DNA of 20,489 nt, from the NCBI GenBank assembly GCA_003427395.1, contig BFEA01000306.1:994785-1015273 (forward strand). The letters are read 5' to 3'. Origin of the DNA: Chara braunii. Taxonomy: Eukaryota > Streptophyta > Charophyceae > Charales > Characeae. The position numbers were made by a program, and so were the translations under genes. Below the pieces are notes generated by a model. It worked only from the letters and a program-made list of their open reading frames with translations, ran no database searches and was not told the origin of the DNA. Below, piece by piece: positions 8,518 to 16,846 of this stretch (its first letter is position 1; the number at the start of each line of letters is the position of its first letter).

Positions 8518-9387
8518 CTACTGTAATATCTTGTCGGTCTTTGCCGGATCCGGCTTCTTGCCATAAGCACCGCAACGAAATCCTAGTACAGTCACCTCCG
8601 GTACTGCTAGGATACTCTTTGGTCCACTAGCCGTAATGTTGTATACTAGGAACCGGCGGAGTAAGTCCTTGATGTCCTGCAGATGGTCCGACACAAAACG
8701 TCGGATCCCTGGATGAACTTCCGTCTCGTCCTTTTCCTGTGCGCCTTTGATGGGATTGTCATCGATGTAAGGTTCACATTTTTCTGGGAACATGTCCCCG
8801 ACCACGACGAGCATCCTGCGTTGCACTTCGGCCACCGCGTTTGTGAATCCCATAGGTGTCACCTGCATCTGTAGCTGGCCTACGGGGGTGTGCATAGAGG
8901 TGTATGGCCTGTCCCGAACATCCAATGGAAGCTGGTCGTACCCTGAGTACAGATCTATCAGGGAGTAAATGCTCCGACCGGCATGCGATTCTGCTAATAA
9001 GTCAGCCAGAGGTAGCGAGCCAGCATCCCGGATGGTTACCGCATTCAACTTCTGCAGGTCCTGAATCCACCTTAGTGTCTTGTTAGGCTTCCGAAAGACG
9101 AACCACCGATTTGCGTATGGCGATGCCGTAGGCTCCACAAGGAAGGAGTTCATCTTCGCTCGGAGGAGGTCTGTCACTTTTCCTGCTATCCCAAATTCAT
9201 AGGATGGCCCCTTGTCATTCCAGCACTCATGTTCTACCGTGTGGATTCTGACCGGAGGGATCAACTTCGCATCCAGTCGTCCCTTCTGGTGATCACTAAA
9301 GGCAAACGCCAGATGAAATTCCTGGCAGGTCCTTTTGATCAGGCGGTTTTCTTCTTCCGTTAAGAACCCGTCTATCCCTATCTTCAT
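8518..9387 (-). pseudogene. Gypsy reverse transcriptase
   Basis: This 289-residue frame contains the RT core. YSLIDLYSGYDQ gives the first catalytic Asp (D145), then YTSMHTPVG, QMQVTPMGFTNAVAEVQ (the equivalent of the MPFGLxNAPxxFQ block) and YIDD at 207-210 with the two other catalytic Asp residues. IDD in place of the common VDD is allowed in this family. The frame stops at TAG 8518-8520 immediately after KILQ, exactly where gypsy proteins have the Trp of WPxP. Upstream the frame stays open for a few codons (RIPDEVADT) before the ATG, so this ATG is not a true start and the region was once continuous with protease. Confidence 0.93.
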
Positions 9388-9526
9388 TGTGTCCGCTACC
9401 TCATCTGGTATCCGATGTCCCTCCGTCGCCCTATTTCTCGGATCACTCGAAGGACCTCTTCCTCCTTCTTCATAGCCTCTTCCTTTGATGTCTCTAGCAG
9501 GATCGAGACCGGTTTTGCTTTCTTCC

Positions 9527-10204
9527 CTACCGGCTTGTACTTTCGAACACTTCCTTCCGGGATCTTTCTCCTAAAAAATGAACAATCGGAATTGCCCCCG
9601 TCACCTCTGTGACTCGTGGTTCAATACTAACTAATTTCCCATTCAGGCAATACCCCTTTTGCACCTCTCTTTCGAACTTGGCCAAGGCTGCCGAATCCAC
9701 CCCTACCTTGTGGTATCTGAGGGCCTTGATGAGTTGCAATAGATCGGGGATCTCGAGTGCGATTTCCGGCATGTCTACGCGCACTTCTTTCCGTTTGGGC
9801 AGGCTAGCACCTAGTTCGACCTCTGACTCCTTTTCTGCTACCATAACACCTAGGACTTCGTCCTCCTGCCTCCTCTTCTTCTGGGGCAGGCCCATCTTGA
9901 TCCACTCCTTCTTGTTGAACACTTCCTCAATCATGATTTCTACCCTTTCTCTCATACCCTCCATCCGTGCGAAAGCCCCTTTTCGCGTGCTATCCTCGAA
10001 TGACGGTGACCATGTTGTGAATTTCCCCTTCGGGGGGTCTCCTCCCGTTCCAAGGAGTCGAAGGAACTCTCCCTGGCCGGTCACGGGATCCTCTATGTCT
10101 ATCATGTACGAACCATCGTGCAAGTGCATGCCTATCATCTCTATGTTCGCGCACCACGGCCTTTCGAGAATAATGTCGTGGTCCATTTCCTCCATTACGG
10201 TCAT
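9527..10204 (-). pseudogene. Gypsy protease end and protease-RT linker
   Basis: The frame is the same as the gag-protease frame, interrupted by TAG 10217-10219. It opens with VMEEMDHDIILERPWCANIEM: the IIL-x-RPW block corresponds to the ILGxxW motif near the C-terminal part of retropepsins, with Glu where Gly is expected, a change likely to damage the fold. The following 150 residues are a charged linker (KKRRQEDE, PKRKEVRVD) with LQLIKALRYHKVG and KFEREVQKGYCLNGKL. The frame ends at 9527. A shifted frame continues with KYKPVGKKAKPVSILLE, then shifts again near 9405 to join RT. Confidence 0.75.
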
Positions 10205-10216
10205 CCGCTGAAATGA

Positions 10217-11989
10217 CTAAATCGATTCCCGGACTCCCGCCTTCACGGCGCACTTCGTGACGTACCCAGCGAACGGGATTTCCCCGCCAACTCCCCGGAT
10301 GCTCCCGGTTACTTCCATGTTTACCGTACATCCCGTGATCGTCGCGAAATCTCTTCTTATGAGAGTGATTTCCTCTCCCCCGTCTACTAATGCGTCAGTA
10401 TGATGACTCCCGATCTGTACTTTCAGCTTCCCTACGGGCAGTGCATGAAAGCTAAGCTTTGTCCCGGGTGGTGACCTCATGACCTTGCTGCCCTCACGAT
10501 CGGGCAAGCTCAAGCGGATGTCTGCAAAAGCTTTTTCGAGATCCTCCAAGTCCCCGCGACTCCTCTGAAGGTTAGCCACTTCTTGCGGAGCTTCCTCCTC
10601 CTTCTCCCCCTCCGGTAACTCGGGGTTGTCGCCTATTTCTACTCGCCTCCGAGTCAACAGTTGTCTAAGACCTTTGAGCAACCTAGGACTAGCTTGCAGC
10701 ATGGTCTGGAAAGACACCAATACCATGGTTCCTAGCAACTTGCTAATGGTGTCGTCGATCTCTGGCGAGTTTAAGATCGGGATCTGATACCGAAACTTCT
10801 TCTTAGCGGCGGTAACCTTGTCTGCAGGCTCCTCTTCCCTAGGCTTCCCATAGACTTTCTCCGGTTCCTCGGCCTCAGGCTCTGCCTGGGGTTCGGAGCT
10901 TCCGGCAACCTCCTCCATAATGGCATCACGGTTTATCCTTCTTCCAGCCCTCCCTAGTCGAGTGGTTGCGTTTACCCTATCACGTCCATCGCTTTTCAAG
11001 ATAAAGTTGACCTGTGGCCCCCGGCCCCGCTGTTGATCCCAAACGATGTCGACCACCGGCTCAGCTTCTACGGTTGTTATCTCTAATCCGTTGAGCATGA
11101 TAACGACTCTTCGCATTCCCCCTGGTGAGTTCCAATTCACCCGCTCCCCCTGTGGTCCGAATATCTCTCCCTTTAAGGACCTGGTGCATCTCCTTTTTAA
11201 GATATCATGGTTGAACTTTGGACATGCGCGTACATAATGTCCCATCGTGGTACAATACTTGCATTGCTCGTTAGCGGGATCTCTCCGTCCGAATCCCCGG
11301 TTGGCTATACCTGGCGGAACCACAGCTTCCTGGGGAGGGAGGGCGGGTCGGGACACTTGCGCCTGCATAACTAGTAGTGCGCTCTCCATCTTCTCAATTT
11401 TATTGTCAACTCCGTGCACCCGCTCATGTAGGCTTTCAATCCCCTTCTTTACCTTATCGCCTGTTCTACCAGTCAGATCTATGACCTCCCCTTCTTTAAG
11501 CAAGGCCAATGTCTCCGTCACTACTGTCTTTTCGACTAGATCCGTTACCGTACTACAATCAACATCCCGCGTGTTTACGAACTTGTTCGTCTGTTGATAA
11601 GCTGACAGGATCTTGTCTTTGTCGAACTCGGAGAACTGCCTGATGAAATATTTGCTCATTATTCGGTCCGTAACCCCGGGGATTCTCAGTGCTACCAAGG
11701 TAAACTCCCGTAGGAAGTCATTGTACGTTGCGAAGTTCTTCCTCTGGACTGCCGCTAAATCGGCCTCCGTTGCCATCTTTTCTGCTGCCAGATACTTTCT
11801 CATCATTACATCCCGAGTTTCTTTCCAAGACCGGCTCGCGGCCACAATGGCCATTATGTCCCGCCCTAGGCTCAAAGACATGTGCTGCCCCAGGTGGTCC
11901 ATCTTCTCTTCTTCGGTCCATTTCAACAACGCAACCAAATTCTCATAATCTATCAGGAATTCTGTGACGTTCGCCCCATCAAACGTCAA
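10217..11989 (-). CDS. Gypsy Gag with zinc knuckle and N-terminal part of protease
   Basis: This is the longest open frame of the window. The first codon at 11989 is TTG; the frame is open upstream to TAG 12053-12055 (ALTKNQGYLADAKKKL), so this is internal to gag. Residues 1-130 (FDGANVTEFLIDYENL, HMSLSLGRDIM, DFLREF, IMSKYFIRQF) are the capsid-like retrotransposon Gag region that packs element RNA into particles. A CX2CX4HX4C zinc knuckle, CKYCTTMGHYVRAC, uses C243, C246, H251 and C256 and would bind RNA. A long charged, proline-rich linker follows. At the end, HTDALVDGGEEITLI places protease Asp 536 in D-G-G; the usual motif is D-S/T-G, so the protease is probably weak or dead. TAG at 10217 ends the frame, but the next part of protease lies in the same frame. 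Confidence 0.9.
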   Translation of the reverse strand: MTFDGANVTEFLIDYENLVALLKWTEEEKMDHLGQHMSLSLGRDIMAIVAASRSWKETRDVMMRKYLAAEKMATEADLAAVQRKNFATYNDFLREFTLVALRIPGVTDRIMSKYFIRQFSEFDKDKILSAYQQTNKFVNTRDVDCSTVTDLVEKTVVTETLALLKEGEVIDLTGRTGDKVKKGIESLHERVHGVDNKIEKMESALLVMQAQVSRPALPPQEAVVPPGIANRGFGRRDPANEQCKYCTTMGHYVRACPKFNHDILKRRCTRSLKGEIFGPQGERVNWNSPGGMRRVVIMLNGLEITTVEAEPVVDIVWDQQRGRGPQVNFILKSDGRDRVNATTRLGRAGRRINRDAIMEEVAGSSEPQAEPEAEEPEKVYGKPREEEPADKVTAAKKKFRYQIPILNSPEIDDTISKLLGTMVLVSFQTMLQASPRLLKGLRQLLTRRRVEIGDNPELPEGEKEEEAPQEVANLQRSRGDLEDLEKAFADIRLSLPDREGSKVMRSPPGTKLSFHALPVGKLKVQIGSHHTDALVDGGEEITLIRRDFATITGCTVNMEVTGSIRGVGGEIPFAGYVTKCAVKAGVRESI

Positions 11990-12305
11990 CTTTTTCTTAG
12001 CATCCGCTAGGTAGCCTTGATTTTTGGTTAGTGCTTTCGCGAGGGGACGACACTACCTTCTTAAGGCTGCCCTCGGAGCTGCTGGCTTCGCATGCCATAC
12101 TATTATCCGGACGTTCCTTGTCGACTTTCTGTTCTTCCTTGGTTTTCATAATTCATTCCGGGTCAAACCATCCCAACACTCTTTCCCTAAGGCTCCAAAG
12201 TCCTTCGCATCCTCATGTTACTGCCGGCGTGGTCGTCAGGCGGCTAGCCCTACTATCCATGGCTGGCGTAGTCGTAGCCTTCGCTGCTTCCATCCCCGGA
12301 GAGTT

Positions 12306-12785
12306 TTATCTCTCTTTCCTTCTTTTGCTCGGCGTTCCCCCACGGTCACTACCTTTATCTTTTTGTCCAGTCCCTCTTCGGCCGACTCTCCGTTCGTCCC
12401 GGGGTTCCTCCTGCAAAGGGTCTTCTTCATTCTCAGTCATCATTTCCTCAATCAATCTTGCCTTGTATTCCACGGTCCTCTTTTCTATTTCGGTTAGTTT
12501 GCGCCTTGCATTCGCGACCCTTACTTTCTTAGACACGACTCTTTCTGAATTTCGGGGGCTTGTCCTATCCTTATTTTTGCCCTCCTGAGTCTTCTGAGTC
12601 CCTTGCCTGCTTCCCCCGGCTTTCCTCGAACTTTCTTCTGTGGATATTTCCTTCCGGTTTCCTTTGGTACCATCCGGGTATATCGACTCTCTGTCCTTCT
12701 GCCCCCCTTCGCTTTGTGCAGCACTGCCTCCTAAGCCTGGTTCTCCTTCATTCTTATGGTTATCTGTCTCCTCATGCGTTGTCAT
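12306..12785 (-). pseudogene. Charged N-terminal part of gypsy Gag
   Basis: Starting from the first ATG (12785; the frame itself opens a little earlier, at a GTG at 12827), this frame is rich in E, K, R, G and T. Its middle (ARRKLTEIEKRTVEYKARL, then IEEMMTENEEDPLQEEPRDE) has the heptad-like, alternating charge expected of a coiled coil. It ends at TAA 12306. The next 250 bp contain frames closed by stops on all three minus-strand phases; one carries KLSGDGSSEGYDYASHG and another KTKEEQKVDKERPDN, which look like scattered continuations. I infer that it was the N-terminus of the Gag that resumes at 12052. No motif proves this; it rests on strand, distance and composition. Confidence 0.5.
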
Positions 12786-12827
12786 TTTGCCTAGCTCTGC
12801 ATAAGCCAAAGAATTTCCAGGACACAC

Positions 12828-13256
12828 GCAATGCGAGGCTCTTAGATCCCCTAGCCCCCCGGCTCAATTGACTTATCTTTGTAGCCCCTTTTCCTATCCC
12901 CTTTTCCTGACTGCCCTTCCTTAAGGAGGAGCCGCGACTGGCTCTGCCGCCCATCCGGCCATGAGTGTGACTTGGCTTCATTTGTCACAGGCTCGTTTGT
13001 AGTGCCCTTGTCCCGCCGGCTGATGCGAGGGACCCCAGGTTAGGCACTCTGCTAGAGAAAGTCTTCCCGAGCAGTGTTTCCTAATTCTGACCTTCAGGGT
13101 TATGGTCAATCGTTAGGCGTCTACCCCCTTCTTCGTTTTTTTTTTTTTTAGTGGGTCTTAGCCATCCGGGTCCGTGGTCCCTTTCTTATTCTCATTGGTG
13201 AGCTCCCGTACGCAGCGAACTATACTCGATATGCCCTATTGGCCTGCTTGCGGATG
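12828..13256. other. Gap between gag and the tandem gene family
   Basis: No gene is supported. If the element is complete, its primer-binding site and 5' LTR end should lie here, but I see no convincing tRNA-complementary site. It contains a run of 14 T at 13136-13149 on the plus strand. Confidence 0.45.
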
Positions 13257-14071
13257 CTAATCCTGCTCCCGCCCTCGCGGCTCTTCTGGTTCGGTCGGCT
13301 CCTCGAATAGTTCAACCACCCCTGCTAAATAACTTTCTCCTATCTCAATTTCCCTCCTGATTATGCGTTCACATCCCGCCCAGTCTAGCCATGGCGCCCT
13401 CATCAATAGGGTGTAGATGACTTCTAGTAACTCATGGGCCCTGTTGCCCCAGAACGGCCCATGTTCCACAGCGATATCGTAGAGATCCCGATGGTCAGAG
13501 GGGGAAAGTGGTTTGCGCACACTATTACGGAGTCTGCCAGCTCCCGCGCCCTTGTGAGGCTCCCGAAGACGAGATCTATCATAAAATGAGGAACCCGGCA
13601 CCTCAGCGGTGTGGTTGGTGCTCTGAATTCCCTCCAACCTCCCATTTCCACCCAGGTCAGTAACCCCATGTTGCTTCTATCTCTGACTAATTGTCCTATC
13701 CGGGTCAACGTCCGGGCGGCCCTCCGAAAAACTGGTGCCAACTCATGATCTTGTGCTATCTCTACCCCCAACGAGTGCCAGTCAATCTCAGGCAGATACA
13801 TGGTCCCGGTAACTTCCAGATTGGAGTACAGGTCGTCTCCCGGTCCACGATTGAGTCTCATCCCTGTCCACCGACATTCTACCAACATGAAGGCGGCGTC
13901 CCGTCCCAAAGTCACAGCCCGCCATTCTACGCCGAATCCCCAATAGGTAGAACTCGACGGGAAGGATACTTCCCATTGCCCACCACTGTTCAAAGGTTGT
14001 CGAGGGTACCGGGGCTGACGTTCTCTCCGCACACGGGGCTGGCGTTCCATTTGCTCACGTCTTGCTGCCAT
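13257..14071 (-). pseudogene. Tandem family copy 4 (nearest gag), unknown protein
   Basis: I do not recognise the family. The likely start is the ATG at 14071 (MAARREQMERQ); the frame is open upstream to a GTG at 14140. It reads through GGQWEVSFPSSSTYWGFG, FMLVECRWTG, SNLEVTGTMYLPEIDW, FRRAARTLTRIGQL, TWVEMGGWREF and LRCRVPHFMIDLVFG. Near 13510, in a run of C and T, the frame slips. The other frame continues with DHRDLYDIAVEHGPFWGN, AHELLEVIY, GESYLAGVVELFEEP and an acidic/basic tail ending at TAG 13257. Total length is about 271 codons with one frameshift. Each block has a counterpart in the other three copies. Alternating hydrophobic residues in the first half suggest strands, the second half helices. 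Confidence 0.72.
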
Positions 14072-14190
14072 CGTTGCCTTGGTGATTCCCTGCATAGTCC
14101 ACATAGAAAGAGTTATACCCAATCCCCAGAAACCGTCCACCTACCGCCTCCCTAATCCCTCGTGTTCTCATTCCTCTTTTCTGGTCCCAA

Positions 14191-14950
14191 CTATCCTTCC
14201 ATACCCCTGGGAGTAGCCGCCCCTTCTGACAGTTCGTATAGCCGGTAGAGGTCATCTACGTAGGTCGCGCCTCGACCTACCTCCTGCCGGATAACTCTCC
14301 ACATGGCCTCATCACTTATTTGTGGAATTCCTGGCCTAGTATTTACTACTGCTCGTAGGATGCAAAACACCTATCGCTCTTGTTCCTCCCCGAAAGGCCC
14401 CATCTCTAGGAAGGCCCGATAGTATTCCCGATACATTAGTGCACAGTCAAAATTTAGCCTAGTTACGGTAGTCACCGCCTGCTCCACTTGCTCTGTGCCT
14501 GCCATTCGTGTTAGCAGAAAGGGTGGTAGATTCATCCGTACGACCTCATTTGGCAGCTCAAAACCCCCAGCCGCGGCGACTTTTACCTCAGCCGTCACGT
14601 CATCTCGTTTCGGATTTGCAAACTCAAACCCCTCCCGCCAGGTCATTTGCCATGCCCCTTCGAACATTCGTACGGGGTCATCCCCGGAAGCCAAAGCAAT
14701 CCCAAAGGTCCGCCATCCCATCCCTTCCGGGGCGGTTCAAGTCCAGGCCCCCGAGCTCCCCTCTCGCACGCCATTCCAGCTTCACTACTAGGTACACCCC
14801 ATCTTCCACCAACTCTACCCCCACCCAGTCCATTACCGGATTGCCTATCGTATTTCTTGCCGGCAGGCTTATTTCAACCCTGCCTTCTGATATTCTTGGT
14901 GGCAGGATCCCATGAGGTCTATCCGCCCAGAACGTCATTCGCCGGACCAT
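14191..14950 (-). pseudogene. Tandem family copy 3, unknown protein
   Basis: The first ATG of the frame is at 14950 (MVRRMTFWADRPHG); codons before it are open and basic (RKRERRHCE), so the true start is uncertain. Shared blocks in order are EGRVEISLPARN, MDWVGVELVEDGVYLVVKLEWR, a frameshift near 14700-14721, GWRTFGIALASG, MFEGAWQMTW, FEFANPKRDDVTAEVKV, VVRMNLPPFLLTRMAG, CALMYREYYRAFLEMGPF, then TAG at 14371. Past that stop the same frame continues with CILRAVV, ISDEAMWRVIRQEV and ATYVDDLYRLYEL to TAG 14191. It thus has one frameshift and one premature stop. Length is about 252 codons. The next copy starts about 120 bp downstream. Confidence 0.7.
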
Positions 14951-15212
14951 CTCGCAATGTCTCCTTTCCCGCTTTCTTAGTCTGATTGCTGCACCCACCG
15001 AGATTCCACGCCTTTCGTGTTTTAGTCTTTCAACCCCCCCCTACTTATCGGACACTGGTTCTTGCCGCTATCCCGTTTCCATGTCTGCCTTTATTTTGGC
15101 CTCCTCTCGTCCCTTGCTGACTAATGTACATGCCCCTTTCTTATGTTACATCCTAAATCACATGCATCCTTCATACTCCGTCCTTTCCGTGGCGCTCGAA
15201 CTTTGAACCCTT

Positions 15213-15968
15213 CTAATCAAACCACCGCACCTCAAACAGCAAAAAGACATCGTCCACATAGGATGGCGCGGCTGCCGCCTTCCGGCTAACTATGGCGTCC
15301 CAAGCTTCCGCGCTTACTTCTAGGCGGTCATACTTTCCTATCCTCAGGATGGTGATGACCTCACCGGCCTTATCCTCGTAGAAGGACCCATACTTTAAGG
15401 AGAACCTATAGAACTCCTCGGTCAGTCAGGCACATTCTATGTGTACTTTCCTCATGGAGTCGGCTACGTCTGCTATGTGCTCAAAACCCCCGAACCAGTC
15501 GGCCACGAACTCGGGTACCCAAGCTGTTACGCGCAGGCAGGGAGGCCTGAGTTCTTTCTATCCTCCCATCACAACTTTGCTGCTAACTTCGTCCCACCCC
15601 TCATTGGCGAATCTCTTGCCTTCCTTCCGGGTTCGCACCTCTGCATCCCCTAGAAGCCACATCGGGTCCTGCCCCATGGCTAACATAGTGCAAAACAGGT
15701 GTCATCCATCCTCGGAAAGGACAATCGTTCCGACTGACTCCACTTTGCCCTCTGCTAAATCGTCCCATCCTTCCTCTTCCCTTATCGGGTTCCAGATTCG
15801 TTCTATCCATACATACGATAATCCCCGAGCAACCTCAAACCCAACCCAGTCGCACGTGGTCCCTCTCGATTCGTTTTCTGTGGGTATAGACATCTCTACC
15901 CCTGCCCTGAGTCATCTTGGTTCCCATTCCTTGAAGGCGTATTCCATCATCCTTTCCTCTCTAGTCAT
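15213..15968 (-). pseudogene. Tandem family copy 2, unknown protein with four in-frame stops
   Basis: From the ATG at 15968 to TAG 15213 is 252 codons in a single uninterrupted phase, broken only by TGA 15912, TGA 15702, TAG 15558 and TGA 15426; there is no frameshift. Read past the stops, the blocks match the siblings: MTREERMMEYAFKEWEP, LRAGVEMSIPTEN, CDWVGFEVARGLSYVWIER, KRFANEGWDEV, PEFVADWFGGFEHIADVADS, FYRFSLKYGSFYEDKAGEV, EAWDAIV and PSYVDDVFLLFEV. Stop-only damage differs from the frameshift damage of the other copies and fits point transitions. Because of the stops only short frames are visible, so this copy would be missed by ordinary gene calling. Programmed readthrough is a remote alternative. 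Confidence 0.68.
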
Positions 15969-16031
15969 TTCCCCTTTTCCTGCACAATACCAGGCCACCC
16001 GTCCTTCCTACGTTAAGTCACCCCGTCTCTC

Positions 16032-16846
16032 TTAGAATTCCCAGTCTTCCATCTCATCATCGTCGTCTTCATCACTGAAGTCGTCCTCCTCGCTGTACAA
16101 TAACCCCTTCACCCCATCCAGAAACGTCTCCCCTATTGCCACATTCCTGTAGACTATCCCCCAATGCACAGAGCTAGGGACAAAGATATTGTCCATGCTA
16201 AGACAGTTTAGTATCTCGGCCAGTTCGTCCGCCCAGTTTCCCTCAAACGGCCCCATCTCTACCGACAACCGAAAAAAAATATTGCCTAGCGTATTGGTAT
16301 AGCCCGAGGTTCGTCATGGACTGGCATATCCGTGCTAGCCTGCTCTGAGTTCCGAAAACCGCATCCACTAGGAAGGGAGGCAGCACACATCGCATGGTTC
16401 TTACGGGTCGCCTCATGCTTCCTCTATCCCCAAGTTCCACCCGCACATCTACCCTTTCCATTTCCTTCTCCCATCGCTGACATGCAGCCCACACAACCTC
16501 CGCTTCCGCCTTCCTAAACAACTCGTCCGGCCTATTCCCGAGTGCCAACTCTATGACCATAGCATTTTTCCCATCTTGCGACAAGTAGACCCACCCCCGA
16601 GCTTCCACTGTTCCCCGGAACTCCAAATCCATTAAACTTGGCGACAACCTTGTCAAGCTAACATTAAGCCCATATCGTCTCTATCCATAGGAACGCGTCC
16701 TCCCCTTCCAACATCACGATTTGATATGTCGGTTCAAGGTCCGTCCACACCCCATCTTCCGGGAGGACGACCGGCACCCCATCCATTACATCTACTGGCA
16801 TCTCTGGGCCGCTGGTATAAGTCGGGGAAGGCAACCATCGCGCCAT
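16032..16846 (-). pseudogene. Tandem family copy 1 (first in the array), unknown protein
   Basis: It starts at ATG 16846 (MARWLPSP), with a stop in frame ten codons upstream. Blocks in order are SGPEMPVDVMDG, DLEPTYQIVMLEGEDAFLWI, a frameshift near 16664, SLMDLEFRGTVEARGWVYLS, DELFRKAEAEVVW, MERVDVRVELG, TMRCVLPPFLVDAVFG, LARICQSM, and a second shift in a run of eight A (plus strand 16272-16279). It then reads LSVEMGPFEGNWADELAEI, VAIGETFLDGVKGLLYSEE and a very acidic tail (DDFSDEDDDDEMEDWEF) to TAA 16032. Length is about 271 codons. The homopolymer shift could be a sequencing error. Similarity to copy 4 is clearest in RCxxPxFxxDxVFG and VExGPFxGNxAxELxE. Confidence 0.72.

Larger units (their letters stand above)
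6207..12785 (-). mobile_element. Degenerate Ty3/gypsy retroelement, gag-pro-RT-RNaseH-IN
   Basis: Read on the minus strand, the coding order is charged gag N-terminus, gag with CCHC zinc knuckle, aspartic protease, reverse transcriptase, RNase H, then integrase with a GPY-type C-terminal module. RT and RNase H before integrase is the Ty3/gypsy order; in Ty1/copia integrase precedes RT. The element is not autonomous. Gag is split by frameshift between about 12308 and 12055, TAG interrupts at 10217, two shifts lie between 9540 and 9400, TAG at 8518, an extra base near 8160-8166, TGA at 7995 and TGA at 6774. I looked for matching long direct repeats on the two sides and found none, so the element's true ends are unknown. 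Coordinates cover coding parts only. Confidence 0.93.

Noticed and set aside
9609-10211. Plus-strand 200-codon frame
   Set aside because: It is the antisense of the gypsy protease-linker, which carries recognisable motifs on the minus strand.
12024-12588. Plus-strand frames of 157 and 185 codons
   Set aside because: They are antisense to the charged gag N-terminus and have no motifs.
12772-12981. Basic minus-strand frame of 69 codons before gag
   Set aside because: It is in another phase from the gag N-terminus, overlaps it and has no motif. It might be a shifted N-terminal extension but I cannot support that.
6007-13149. Paired T14 runs (6007-6020 and 13136-13149) as LTR marks
   Set aside because: Sequences around the two runs do not resemble each other, so the match is only the homopolymer.
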